Shown here: one piece after another, positions 38,043 through 47,400 of the stretch
How the letters are laid out: each line of letters begins with the position of its first letter
Numbering within the stretch: the first letter of the stretch is position 1
Virus record (IMG/VR): IMGVR_UViG_3300021404_000006
Location: 1-64,000 of that record
Source: a virus
Length of the DNA stretch: 64,000 bases
Direction: 5' to 3' (one strand)
Program-made: the position numbers and the translations under genes
The notes under the pieces: model-generated
Database searches by the model: none
The model's input: the letters and a program-made list of their open reading frames with translations, nothing else
Told to the model about the DNA's origin: nothing

Positions 38043-38476
38043 TGGCTAGCGGTATGGCCTCCGGTGTAGCGGTCTCCTGCATTAACGGAATGATCGGCAA
38101 GACTGCTTTCGGTGCGTTCGGCGGGACCGCCACCAAGCTCAAGCTGATGTCCACGGCGGCTAACGAAGGCGCTGACGGCACTGAGATCTCCGGTGGTTCT
38201 TATCCTGCCGGCGGTATCTCGGCTACGGTATCCACTACATTCGGTGCAGGATCTTACGCCCTGGGCGTAGCTACCATTACCAACTCCGGCGCGGCTATCA
38301 GCCAGTCCAACATGCCTACGGTTGTAAGCCCCGGCGTAGTATCCGCTTCGCTCTGGGACACGGGCACCACGCCTGTTCGCTGGTGGTGGGGCGACCTTAC
38401 GACTGGTGTCGCAACCAACCTCGGGGACACCCTTACCTTCAATACCTCCTCGGTAACTATCCAGCTGAACGTGTAG
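38042..38476 (+). CDS. structural protein near the neck genes
   Basis: 144 residues, Gly/Ala/Thr-rich and beta-predicted, with SLWDTGTTPVRWWWGDLTTG near residue 110. This type recurs in actinophage head-tail regions as a minor virion protein. Coupled to the previous gene. Confidence 0.65.
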   Translation: MASGMASGVAVSCINGMIGKTAFGAFGGTATKLKLMSTAANEGADGTEISGGSYPAGGISATVSTTFGAGSYALGVATITNSGAAISQSNMPTVVSPGVVSASLWDTGTTPVRWWWGDLTTGVATNLGDTLTFNTSSVTIQLNV

Positions 38477-38489
38477 GCAGGAACTTATT

Positions 38490-38750
38490 GTGCACGCTGT
38501 CAGTATGAAATCGTGGTATGACCAGGTAGATAGTGATTTTGACACACTCTGTCGGCTGTGGGCAGAAGATTGGCCTTGGAATCCTCCTCAGGACTTGCCT
38601 AAATATCACGGTGCTCAGGCAGCTTGGAACAGGCTAGAAGTCGCACACAAGCGCTCTGCTCCGGTAACTATTTTTCCTGTATACGATCCTGAAGAGGATC
38701 TTCGGGCTATATTCGACGCCATGAAACGTGCAGCTGCTGGTAGTCTCTAG
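38490..38750 (+). CDS. hypothetical 86-residue protein
   Basis: Trp-rich start (WYDQVDSDFDTLCRLWAEDW) and a helical end. GTG 38490 with SD caggaac, or ATG 38505. Not recognised. Confidence 0.6.
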   Translation: MHAVSMKSWYDQVDSDFDTLCRLWAEDWPWNPPQDLPKYHGAQAAWNRLEVAHKRSAPVTIFPVYDPEEDLRAIFDAMKRAAAGSL

Positions 38751-38752
38751 TC

Positions 38753-38989
38753 ATGCGATTCATCTTCGGTATGGGCACCAAGCTTCTGGTGTGGGAAACT
38801 TCCGTGGCTAAGGTATCGATGCGCATTGCCGGAGAGCCTGCGGAAGACGACGACTACGAAGAGGACTTCAAGCACATTCCCCAGGACCCGCACAGCACCA
38901 ACGGCGCGCACCTTGAGATCTCCCCTGACGCCATCGGAGCCTACGGCAAGAGGAAAATGGGATTCAGTGGCAGCGAAAACGCCGGCTAA
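38753..38989 (+). CDS. hypothetical 78-residue protein
   Basis: TAGTCT at 38741-38746 lies 6 nt before the ATG, fitting a leaderless start. The middle is acidic (EDDDYEEDFKHIPQD). The end overlaps the GTG of the next gene by 23 nt. Not recognised. Confidence 0.55.
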   Translation: MRFIFGMGTKLLVWETSVAKVSMRIAGEPAEDDDYEEDFKHIPQDPHSTNGAHLEISPDAIGAYGKRKMGFSGSENAG

Positions 38990-39980
38990 GAAAGCCGCGC
39001 CTAAGAAGGCCCTTGTCAAGGCTTCGAAGGCGAAGACCAAAGCGAAGACCCGGTACACCAAGGCTCAGCGGAAGGCTTACAGGGCTGCTGCAAAGACAGC
39101 TGTTGCCAGGGCGAGGGCGGCTTCGAGGACAGCTGCGGCTAAGGCGAGGTTCATACAGAACGCCAAGGGAGTGCAGCACCGGAGGGCTGTGAAGGCCGCC
39201 CAGAGTAAGGCTAAGCCCGGCAGGAGCGGTAAGCGCCTTCAGCCTGTTTCCGGTAAGCAGGCGGTAATCCGGTTGAAGAGCCAGGCTGCCCAGGCTGCCG
39301 GCTACATGCGCAGGACGCAGGTTTACACCTACCAGCAGGCAGCCTTTCTCACAGGCCTGGCCACGCTGGCGGCTAACAGGAAAGCACTTGCCCGCGCACT
39401 GGCCCGGAAGAAGCTGAAGCCTAAGAAAGTATCGAAGAAGACAACAGCTAAGACGGCTCCGAGGCGTCCGTCGAAGTACGCGGCTGTCGGGGCGAAGGCA
39501 GGAGCGGCAGCGGCGGCCAGGGTTAAGCCCGTCAGGGCCAAGGCGGCATCGAAGACCAGGAAGGCAGCAGGAGGAGTAACCCCGCCGGTTAACGATCCTG
39601 AGTGGATCACGGCAGGCAATGACAAGGACGTAGAGAACTGCGTAGCCGTAGCCGTAGCCAATCACCTGCTGCTGCACACCGGATACAGGGTAAGCAAGCT
39701 GGAAGTCAGTTACCTTCTCTACCGGGACTCTGTGTGGAAGGCCCTTGAAGTACTCGATTACCACGAGGATGTCTGGAAAAAGGTAGGGCTCAGCGAGTAC
39801 GGCATGATAAACCCTGAAGACGCAGAACCGGGAGACATCATCGGATTCGAAACCCCTAACGGTTCTCACTGCGGAGTACTTATGCCTGATAACAAAGTGA
39901 TAAGCTGGGGCGAAGTAGTACCGCTTGAATCCACGATAGACGAGGCATGGCAGGTGACATGGACAGTGACAAGCCAGTAG
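38967..39980 (+). CDS. histone-H1-like tail fused to a cysteine-peptidase-like domain
   Basis: 337 residues. Residues 1 to about 210 are extremely rich in Lys, Ala and Arg (KTPAKKAAPKKALVKASKAK and on), like histone H1 tails. After about 215, NDKDVENCVAVAVANHLLLH offers a nucleophilic Cys, and INPEDAEPGDIIGFETPN followed by GSHCGVLM gives the His strand of an NlpC/P60- or C39-like fold. The start is the in-frame GTG at 38967 after aggaaaa; upstream sequence belongs to the overlapping gene. It may bind DNA at the portal and cleave peptide or peptidoglycan, or the fold may be inactive. It lies between neck genes, so a virion location is plausible. Confidence 0.7.
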   Translation: MAAKTPAKKAAPKKALVKASKAKTKAKTRYTKAQRKAYRAAAKTAVARARAASRTAAAKARFIQNAKGVQHRRAVKAAQSKAKPGRSGKRLQPVSGKQAVIRLKSQAAQAAGYMRRTQVYTYQQAAFLTGLATLAANRKALARALARKKLKPKKVSKKTTAKTAPRRPSKYAAVGAKAGAAAAARVKPVRAKAASKTRKAAGGVTPPVNDPEWITAGNDKDVENCVAVAVANHLLLHTGYRVSKLEVSYLLYRDSVWKALEVLDYHEDVWKKVGLSEYGMINPEDAEPGDIIGFETPNGSHCGVLMPDNKVISWGEVVPLESTIDEAWQVTWTVTSQ

Positions 39981-40171
39981 ATCCTGATACCGCACGCGAG
40001 GTTCAGGATGCCATGGACGAGGCTATGAAGGAAATGCGCGATGAGGGCGTTACCCAGCTAGCCAGGTACATGAAGAGCAACTACACGGCTTTCCGCAAGC
40101 AGGGTTTCAGCCGCAAGCAGTCGTTCTCCTTCACGATCCTGCTCTACCAGAATCTCCTTCTCCATGGCTAG
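39959..40171 (+). CDS. hypothetical 70-residue helical protein
   Basis: Start ATG 39959 (or 39947) within the end of the peptidase-like gene. Charged helical N-terminus (AREVQDAMDEAMKEMRDEGV) and a basic C-terminus with FRKQGFSRKQSFSFTILL. Not recognised. Overlaps the tail terminator gene by 8 nt. Confidence 0.6.
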   Translation: MDSDKPVDPDTAREVQDAMDEAMKEMRDEGVTQLARYMKSNYTAFRKQGFSRKQSFSFTILLYQNLLLHG

Positions 40172-40625
40172 CGTCAACCAGGTGAAGACAGCCCTGGCCG
40201 CGCAGATCCAGGCGCATACCGGGCTGACTACTCTGTCGCTCATGCCTGATCAGATCAACCCGCCGATAGCGGTAATTCTTCCCGGTGCACCTTACATCAA
40301 GTACGGCGTTACGCTGGGGGATTCTCTCATCGGACTGCCTCACGCCGTTCCGGTGCCTGCTGATATCAACCTGGTAATCTGCGTCTTCACCTCACGGGCA
40401 CCGTCTCTTGAGCGCGCTCAGCAGTCCGTAGACCAGTACCTGGGGCTTGAGCCGTCTGACACGGTAACGTCTATCCCCCTCGCCATATTCGCTGATCCTA
40501 CTCTCGGCAGGATTGTCGAGTACTGCGAGCCGTTGCAGGTAATCGCTTACGGAGACATTGAGATTGCCGGGCAGACCTATTTCCAGGGCAGGATCTCTGT
40601 AACCGCTTCTGTTGTACAGAGTTAG
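40164..40625 (+). CDS. tail terminator / head-tail completion protein
   Basis: 153 residues. PPIAVILPGAPYIKYGVTLGD, LVICVFTSRAPSLERAQQSVDQYLG, ADPTLGRIVEYCEPLQ and GQTYFQGRISVT match the tail-terminator type protein found before the major tail gene in many actinophages. It caps the tail tube where it meets the head. Confidence 0.75.
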   Translation: MASVNQVKTALAAQIQAHTGLTTLSLMPDQINPPIAVILPGAPYIKYGVTLGDSLIGLPHAVPVPADINLVICVFTSRAPSLERAQQSVDQYLGLEPSDTVTSIPLAIFADPTLGRIVEYCEPLQVIAYGDIEIAGQTYFQGRISVTASVVQS

Positions 40626-40633
40626 GAGTTTCC

Positions 40634-40984
40634 ATGGGATGGGCAAGCGGAGGCTATATCTTCGATGCGCTCTGCGAAGAACTTCAGAAATCCTTCCTGG
40701 TGCCTGCGACCAGGAAAAAGGTGCTTGTCAGGTTGATCAAGGCTCTTCAGCAGAATGACTGGGACACCGAGGGCGAGAGCCTTGACCAGTTCAAGGGTGA
40801 CAAGGTGGTCGTAGACGCATTCAGGGAATGCGGTGTCTATCTCTGGGGCACTCCTGAATGGGATCAGGCTTACGGCGAGAACTCCTTCGCTGAGAAAATA
40901 AATCTGGATACTGCGGGCACGCGCGAGGTAATACCTGAGTACGAAGAAGACGACGACTACCGGGAATTTAGGGGGCGCTGGTAA
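40634..40984 (+). CDS. conserved hypothetical phage protein
   Basis: 116 residues starting MGWASGGYIFDALCEELQ, with LIKALQQNDWDTEGESL. I recall this short protein from many phage and prophage contexts without a function. Coupled to the glycosyltransferase (TAATG). Confidence 0.65.
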   Translation: MGWASGGYIFDALCEELQKSFLVPATRKKVLVRLIKALQQNDWDTEGESLDQFKGDKVVVDAFRECGVYLWGTPEWDQAYGENSFAEKINLDTAGTREVIPEYEEDDDYREFRGRW

Positions 40985-42072
40985 TGCGCATTCTCATGAT
41001 CCACCCTGGCCCGGAGTTTTCCGTAGCCGACGTGTTCAACGGGTGGAAGAAAGCATTCGAGGCTCAGGGGCACCAGGTCCACGTGTTCAACACCAACGAC
41101 CGCCTGTCGTTCTACAGCCAGACCTCTATCCCTGACTTCAAGAGCGGAAAGAAAGACCCGTGCAGCGAATGCGGCCAGCCAGTCTTCAAGCAGGCTATGG
41201 ACAAGGAAGACGCCGTGATCGCCGCGATGCAAGGAATGACCCACGACCTGTACGCTGTGTGGCCGCACATGGTATTCTTCGTGTCGGCGTTCTTCACTCC
41301 CGCGTGGGTCCTGGACCTTATCCGGCAGCGCCGTCACAAACTGGTGATCCTTCACACCGAGTCTCCCTACCAGGATGACGAGCAGCTGATGCGCTCGCAG
41401 TACGCTTCGCTGAACCTGCTCAACGACCCGGTGAACCTGGAAGAGTACGCGCAGCTCGCCCCAGCTATGTACATGCCCCATGCCTACGATCCTGACATCC
41501 ACTACCCAGGCCGGGTTAGCAAAAAAGACCTGGACTTCGCATTCATAGGCACTGTGTTCGATTCGCGCAGGGTGTTCTTCGAGGAGTTCTTCTCGCGCAT
41601 TGACGCAGACAGCAACCTGAAGATAGCCCTGGGCGGCGCAGCCTGGGACGGTAAGCACCTGGACGGTTCCCCTCTGCTCAGCTACCTGGGCCATCCCCGC
41701 GAGGAAGCCGTAGACAATCAGGAGACTGCTGACACCTACCGCCGTAGCCGGCTGGGCATTAACTTCTACCGCCGCGAAGCGGAGAAGGCGCACGCAGGAG
41801 AAGGCTGGGCTATCGGGCCGCGCGAGGTGGAGATGGCCGCCTGCGGTATCCCGTGGCTTCGTGACGCACGCGGGGAATCCGATGAGCTGTTCCCGTTCCT
41901 GCCGACGTTCAGTACGGCTGGCGAGGCCGCTGACCTGCTGCGCTGGTACCTGTCCGATGACGACCGCCGCGTAAAGCTGGGACGGCAGGCCCGTGCCGCG
42001 ATTAGGGACCGCACCTTCATGAATCACGCGAACATGCTCATGGACGAAATGAGCAGGGCAGGACTGCTGTGA
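40984..42072 (+). CDS. CgeB-like glycosyltransferase
   Basis: 362 residues. MRILMIHPGPEFSVADVFNG starts a GT-B acceptor domain. LDFAFIGTVFDSRR marks the start of the donor domain, and GPREVEMAACGIPWLRD then ADLLRWYLSDDDRR is the donor-binding and C-terminal helix pattern of CgeB-type transferases. It sits among tail genes, away from the sugar operon, which suggests glycosylation of a tail protein. Confidence 0.82.
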   Translation: MRILMIHPGPEFSVADVFNGWKKAFEAQGHQVHVFNTNDRLSFYSQTSIPDFKSGKKDPCSECGQPVFKQAMDKEDAVIAAMQGMTHDLYAVWPHMVFFVSAFFTPAWVLDLIRQRRHKLVILHTESPYQDDEQLMRSQYASLNLLNDPVNLEEYAQLAPAMYMPHAYDPDIHYPGRVSKKDLDFAFIGTVFDSRRVFFEEFFSRIDADSNLKIALGGAAWDGKHLDGSPLLSYLGHPREEAVDNQETADTYRRSRLGINFYRREAEKAHAGEGWAIGPREVEMAACGIPWLRDARGESDELFPFLPTFSTAGEAADLLRWYLSDDDRRVKLGRQARAAIRDRTFMNHANMLMDEMSRAGLL

Positions 42073-42623
42073 CCAGGTATTACGTAGACATCTCTGCTGA
42101 CCTTATCAAGCAGATAAAAGGCGACGACTCTGCCTTTCCGGACGGCTGGCGTCTTGTCGAACGCTGGGGTCCGCGAGACCTGATGACGGAACGCTGGATA
42201 GTCGAAGACGATTATGCTCCGGCTTACCTGGAAGACTGCCTCGTAGAACCCGTACTCTGCCGGGTAAACGGGAAGGCGGTCATAGAAGAACGAATAGCTT
42301 GCCGTGTGAACTTAACTTTTCCTGAAGTACTTCTTAACCAGTTGCTCAAGAGCCACTTCATACCCTTTAGGTGTGATGGAGTTGCTGGACCCCGACTACG
42401 CATCCCGTCTCCTAAAAGACTGCGCACAGGATCTTGTGGTTCACCAGCACCTGATCTGGATGCGAGATCATTTCGAGGAGATGAACGGGACTGTGATTTC
42501 CATGGGCGACGACGGCAAACTCATAGACGGTCATCACCGCTGTACGCTGGTAGTTCTTACAGGAAAGTCATTGCAGGTCTACTTTCACAAGAAGCCTTAT
42601 CACGTGCAGCGCTTTATCCCTGA
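42069..42623 (+). CDS. hypothetical protein, C-terminal half doubtful
   Basis: The first 100 residues look coding (GWRLVERWGPRDLMTERWIV, EPVLCRVNGKAVIEE). After about residue 100 the translation becomes Arg/Pro/Ser-rich, exactly where the 42373 gene begins in the +1 frame. No stop occurs until 42623. A +1 shift near the CCC-TTT-AGG at 42363-42371 would join the first half to the ParB-like domain. Confidence 0.5.
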   Translation: MTRYYVDISADLIKQIKGDDSAFPDGWRLVERWGPRDLMTERWIVEDDYAPAYLEDCLVEPVLCRVNGKAVIEERIACRVNLTFPEVLLNQLLKSHFIPFRCDGVAGPRLRIPSPKRLRTGSCGSPAPDLDARSFRGDERDCDFHGRRRQTHRRSSPLYAGSSYRKVIAGLLSQEALSRAALYP

Positions 42624-42627
42624 GTGA
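42373..42627 (+). CDS. ParB/sulfiredoxin-like domain protein
   Basis: 84 residues (GTG 42373 or ATG 42376). GKLIDGHHRCTLVVLTGKSL is the DG-H-R core of ParB-type nucleotide-binding domains. It overlaps the previous frame completely. Could be a separate protein or the second half of a frameshifted one. Confidence 0.6.
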   Translation: MMELLDPDYASRLLKDCAQDLVVHQHLIWMRDHFEEMNGTVISMGDDGKLIDGHHRCTLVVLTGKSLQVYFHKKPYHVQRFIPE

Positions 42628-42690
42628 GGATTGCAGAACAACAACTTCGCGCTTACCCTAGGAATGTACAGACCTAACTAGGAGGCCGAA

Positions 42691-43125
42691 TTGTCGAGGA
42701 TTCACGGTCGCAATGGGATCGTCTATTTGGGCGTGAACCCTGCCGATGCAGCCAGCCCCATGGCATTCCTTTCCGACTGGAGCATTAACTTCTCCGTTGC
42801 GAAGGTTGACGTTACCGCAATGGGCGACCAGAACCTGATCTGGGTAGCCGGACTGCCCGACGCTTCCGGTGACTTCTCCGGATTCTTCGACACCGCTACC
42901 GCGCAGACTTACATTGCGGCTCAGGACGGCCAGCCCCGTAACTTCTACCTTTACCCGAGCACTCTCGGTTCGCAGGGCTCGTCCCCCGGCCAGTATTTCT
43001 TCGGCCAGGTACTGCCTGACTACTCGCTCGCCGGCGGCGTTGCCGCATCTGTGAGCCTGAAGTCCACCTGGAACGCAGCTAGCAGGATTTCCAGGTACCC
43101 TGTCAGCGGTATCGCAGGAACCTAA
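42691..43125 (+). CDS. major tail protein
   Basis: 144 residues with a TTG start and a strong SD (taggagg). IVYLGVNPADAASPMAFLSD, FSVAKVDVTAMGDQN, GDFSGFFDTAT, YLYPSTLGSQGSSPGQYFFGQ and the SLKSTWNAAS ending match actinophage tail-tube proteins. Monocistronic between a promoter region and a terminator, as expected for an abundant protein. Confidence 0.88.
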   Translation: MSRIHGRNGIVYLGVNPADAASPMAFLSDWSINFSVAKVDVTAMGDQNLIWVAGLPDASGDFSGFFDTATAQTYIAAQDGQPRNFYLYPSTLGSQGSSPGQYFFGQVLPDYSLAGGVAASVSLKSTWNAASRISRYPVSGIAGT

Positions 43126-43139
43126 TCCTAGCTTCCTAA

Positions 43140-43172
43140 CGATAGCCACTTCGGTAATCGAAGTGGCTATCG
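43140..43172 (+). terminator. terminator after the major tail gene
   Basis: Perfect 14-bp stem CGATAGCCACTTCG / CGAAGTGGCTATCG with a 5-nt loop; only a weak T-run follows (ctatttgcttt). Confidence 0.85.
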
Positions 43173-43213
43173 CTATTTGCTTTGTGTGATAGGATTCCGC
43201 GCAGGAGGTAAAA
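43173..43213 (+). promoter_or_regulatory. promoter and leader for tail chaperones
   Basis: TAGGAT at about 43189-43194 is a plausible -10; an SD (caggagg) lies 6-7 nt before the ATG at 43214. Unlike many promoters here it has a normal leader. Confidence 0.45.
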
Positions 43214-43627
43214 ATGCCTGTAGCTAAGAGGACCACTGCCGATCGCGAACTCGCTGTCATTCAGTTGTCGAACACAGAAGACGAGGCCCTTTCCGACGCC
43301 ACCGTAGAGGGGAAGACGGCTGCTAAGAAGCAGTGGGACTACGTAAGCCTGGGAGAAGAGAAGTTCAGGCTGCGTGAGAAGATCGGCGCTTTGGCCATGT
43401 TCAAGTGGTCGGCTGCCTCCGAGCTTTCCACCGAGGACCCGCGTGCCCTGGCTGCTATTTACGTCTTCCTGAAGAGCCTTATCCACAAGGAAGACTGGCA
43501 GGCTTTCGAGGACCATGCACTGGACGAGGACGCTGACGCTGAAGTTCTGCTTGACGTGATCACCAACGCCCTGGAAGTCATCTCGGGACGCCCTACCGCG
43601 CCGTCCTCACCCTCTTCCGCTGGATAG
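43214..43627 (+). CDS. tail assembly chaperone (G-like)
   Basis: 137 residues, charged and helical (EEKFRLREKIGALAMFKWSA, RALAAIYVFLKSLIHKEDWQ). Position between major tail protein and tape measure, and an open -1 frame leading into the next gene, identify it as the upstream member of the G/GT chaperone pair. It helps the tape measure assemble with the tail tube. Confidence 0.82.
   Translation: MPVAKRTTADRELAVIQLSNTEDEALSDATVEGKTAAKKQWDYVSLGEEKFRLREKIGALAMFKWSAASELSTEDPRALAAIYVFLKSLIHKEDWQAFEDHALDEDADAEVLLDVITNALEVISGRPTAPSSPSSAG
43585..43594 (+). other. probable -1 frameshift region in the tail chaperone
   Basis: In the -1 frame, the sequence reads on from this region through YRAVLTLFRWIVNYQGEFEG into the 43711 gene without a stop. 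CCCT at 43591-43594 could support a simple Pro-codon slip, but no classical heptamer is seen. Confidence 0.5.
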
Positions 43628-43710
43628 TAAATTACCAGGGAGAGTTTGAGGGCAAGCTCCTGTGGTCAGGACACAGGATTACGGATTTCACGATCCGCGA
43701 GCTGGCGAAC

Positions 43711-44025
43711 ATGGCTTACTACCATCATGTCAGCAAGCTTCAGCCAGGACATAAGGACGAAGATCCCACTATCGAAGAACAGATCGAGCTTTTCGAGGAG
43801 CAGATAGGCCAGCGCATATCCGCCACCACCAAGGCCGAGGAAATGATGCGCCAGTCCATGATCTTGCGCGGCCTTGACCCGGACGCTAAGCCCGAGCTTT
43901 CTCCCGAACTGGCAGCTAGACTGGAACAGGACGCTATGAAGTCGGATACCGATGTCTTCTTCGCTGGCGACCTAAACAGGGAATTCAAGGGAAAGCCGGT
44001 CAGGGAAGGAGACGACGATTTCTGA
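43711..44025 (+). CDS. tail assembly chaperone extension (T-like)
   Basis: 104 residues from the first ATG; the frame is open further upstream so the true product is probably a fusion with the 43214 protein. Acidic and helical (PTIEEQIELFEEQIGQR, LSPELAARLEQDAMKSDTDV). Made by frameshifting at low ratio in related phages. Confidence 0.75.
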   Translation: MAYYHHVSKLQPGHKDEDPTIEEQIELFEEQIGQRISATTKAEEMMRQSMILRGLDPDAKPELSPELAARLEQDAMKSDTDVFFAGDLNREFKGKPVREGDDDF

Positions 44026-44429
44026 TGAACGACGTTAATATCTCCCAGCGGGAAGTCGATGAGCTGTTCCAGGACATTGACGGCCCTGTCGGGCTGCTGA
44101 TGCGCGAGATAGCCGACCATATAGCCTTCGTTGCCGCAGCTACCGTGCGCGTGCTAGATCCTAGTAACCGGAAAATGACATGGAACTTCCATTCCTCCGC
44201 TTACTACACTGACCCCGGAAGGCGCGGAGGAGCATTCAAGCCGCCTGGCTATACCAAGCGGAACATCACGACAACTGTCGGGCACGCCAAGCTGCACAAC
44301 GACTACGTATTCGGCGGCGCGAACGCACCAGGGAATCCCGGCCTGTTTCTTGAAGAGCCAGCTGAGCAGGAGCACAGCAAGCACCCGTTCCTTACAACCG
44401 GGCTATGGTCTGTCGAAGGCTGGCTGTAA
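44025..44429 (+). CDS. minor tail-region protein
   Basis: 134 residues, start overlapping the previous stop (TGATG). Contains YYTDPGRRGGAFKPPGYTKR and NIT-rich beta text. Unassigned; location just before the tape measure suggests a tail-assembly role. Confidence 0.6.
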   Translation: MNDVNISQREVDELFQDIDGPVGLLMREIADHIAFVAAATVRVLDPSNRKMTWNFHSSAYYTDPGRRGGAFKPPGYTKRNITTTVGHAKLHNDYVFGGANAPGNPGLFLEEPAEQEHSKHPFLTTGLWSVEGWL

Positions 44430-44483
44430 CTCCAAGGGATTCTAGATTATGCTGGCGGCTGAATACAAAAGTTAGGAGACTAG

Positions 44484-47400
44484 ATGGCACGACTTCTCGG
44501 TGAAGCCCGTGTCTCTGTGCTGCCTGACGGTACCCGGTTCCGCCCTGAAACTGAAGCTGTGGTAAAGAAGGCCATAGCCGGGATAACAGGAAAGATACCT
44601 ATCTCTCCTGACCTTGATAAATTCCGCACCACCACGTCAGCGGAAGTAAAGGCTGCTCTCGCAGGCCTTAACCCTAAGATAAAAGTAAGCGCTTACGTTG
44701 ACGAAGCCACGCTGGCGAAGGTCGCCGCTGCCAAGAACGCGATGGCCACACCTGTAACGGCTCCTCTTAAAGTCACGACTGATCCCTCGGACCTCGCAGC
44801 TAAAAAAGCCTACCTGGGAATGTACTTCAAGGAAGCTCTAAGCCTTGACTACGCGGTTGACCCCACCAAGACGCGCCGCATGAAGACATTTCTTAACCGC
44901 TGGCTGTACACGAATCAGTACAACACGTCGCCGCTTGCCCTGAACTACACGGTTGACCCGGCGAAGGTCGCTACCATGAAGCGGCTGCTTGAGCAGTACA
45001 TGTCCGGTAACGCCCAGTTCGGTCTTTCCATCAGCCCCTCTCAGGTGGCAGCCCTCAAGGCAACGCTTGACAACCTTAACAGCCAGGCTCAGGTCGGAGT
45101 CAGCGTTGACCCCTCGGAGCTGGCACTGGCTGAGGCGACGCTGAACAGGATCAAGGACGTTAAAGTAGGGGTAATCCTGGACCCCGCTGAACTGAGGCGC
45201 ATAAAGACCTCCATTGACAGTTTCATGGCGAACAATGTCCTGCTCGGGTTCTCCGTAGACCCCGCTAAGCTGGCTATTGCCAAGAAGCAGGTAATGGGAG
45301 AATTCTCCCGGACAAAGATTACAATACCTGTTGACTTCGGCGTAGTGAGCGGCGGCAAGCTAATCGCCATGCAGAAGAGCTTTGACGCCCTGCTCAATTC
45401 CAATTTCGTACTGGGTGTAAACATCGCGCCTGCCATGGCAAAGATGGCTGCTTTCGCGGCGTACACCAAGAACCTGTTTAGCACGTCCGGCAGCTGGTTC
45501 AAGCTCAATGTAGCCCCCGCGATAGTACAGCTTCTCTCACTCCAGGCAGCTATTACCAGCGTTAAGAATACCTTCAGCCAAATGGGCAACAACGCGAACG
45601 TGGTAGCAGCTGTAACAGCGGCAGCAACCGCCCGAACGGCAAACGCCTTTATCACCATGGGGGCAGGCGGAGGCGGCGCGCTCGGATTCCTCACTAACAA
45701 GATCACGCTGTTCGCCGGAGTAATGGACCGCGTACTTCCCGCCGCGCTTACCCGCGTAGCAGTCTGGCACGTTGCCGCAGACGCGATACTTGAATTCGCT
45801 GCCGTGTTCGTCCCTGCTACGATCGCCGTAGTGGCATTCGGTGCTGCTGTAGCTCCCGTCGTATCGGACGCGGTAAACCGGCTCAAGGCAATGCAGCAAG
45901 CGGCGGCAGCTACAGGCACCAGCATCGGCATTTTCAACTACAACGCCCAGGGCGCTGTCGGCCCCATGCAGGCCCTTCAGAACAAGCTCCAGCCTGTAGT
46001 GTGGGAAGTCTTCGGAGACGCGATCACCGTAGCCGCGAAGAAGACAGGTATTTTCAGCACCCTGGTTACCCAGGTGGGTACGGTTGTGGAAGACCTTTCC
46101 GCCCGCATGACCCGGGCGTTTTCTTCCAACTCGATGGGTAACTTCCTGAAGAACGGTGCCCTGGACTTCCAGAGGTTCGGCACTATAATCGGTAACTTCG
46201 GCGGCGCTATCGGCAACATCATCAAGCAGGTGCCCGGATACGCGGAAGTATTCCTACAGCTGTTCACGAAGATATCAGCCGGAATCGAATGGTTCACAGC
46301 GATAGCCGGGCCGGTCATCAAGGCAGGACTCGCCCTGCACGGATTCTTCCTCTACGCAGGACTGGCTACAACCGCAGGCGTAGCGCTCCTGGCCGGCGTA
46401 GGGAACATGATTACGAAGTTCTTCACCTTCGCGACGGCCGCTACCAGCCTGACAGGCGTAGGCGCGAGGATAGCAACGTCGTTCAAGGCGGCCGGCGCAG
46501 CGGCAGCGGGCTTCGGAAAGAACCTGCTGCTGCTGGCCACCAACCCTTACATAATCGGCCTGGCTATCCTCGGCGCGGCGATCTACACCATCGTCAGCAA
46601 CTGGCATGCGGCTGACGCTGCCACTTCGCAGTTCATCTCCAACATGGAGAACTCCCTAGCAAACATGTCCGGGGGCTCGGCTATTCAGGCCATATCCATG
46701 GACCTGGGAAGCCTTACCCGGCAGATGAAGGAAGCAGGTTCGCAGCAGGCATTCGATTCCATTAACAAAAACTGGCAGAACCTGGGTAACACGGGTAGCC
46801 GCCTGAGCACGGACATGTCGCTCGCGGGACAGCATTTCAAGATGGCCTGGCAGGATATAACGGGGTCTAGCACCAACCCGCTAAAGGGCATGGCCGACGC
46901 TATAACCAATGTGGGCCATGCCCTGGGTAACATATTCCTCGGAAGCAGCGGCTTCGACCAGCAGTCCGCCGTATTCGCGAAGATGAAAGACAACATCAAC
47001 GCCCTGGAAACCGAGTTCCACAAGCTCACCGGAGAGCAGCAGAAGCTTCTGACTGTTGCCGGTGACCTGATGACAAACTTCAAGCTGGGGAACACGTCAA
47101 CGTTCACGTGGGCTCAGTCGCTGGGAATCCTGGACGCCGCCGGAGTACAGGCCAGCGACAGCCTTGACATGATGGTTACCAAGGTGGAGGGGCTGCTCGC
47201 GGGCTGGAAGCAGTTCGGGCTTAACGCCACCCAGATTGGCAACGCGGTCAACGCCATCTCCCTTCAGACGGAGATGCAGCAGTCTTCCATCACGACCCTT
47301 ACCGGGGCGTACTCGAACTTCATCGGCGTAGTTACCGGCGGAGAATCGGCATTCGCCACCTTCGGCCAGGGGATGTCCACCCTGAGCCAGGCACTGAACA

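Noticed and set aside
42224-42427. Minus-strand 67-residue frame across the 42373 start
   Set aside because: No start signals and it overlaps two plus-strand coding stretches.
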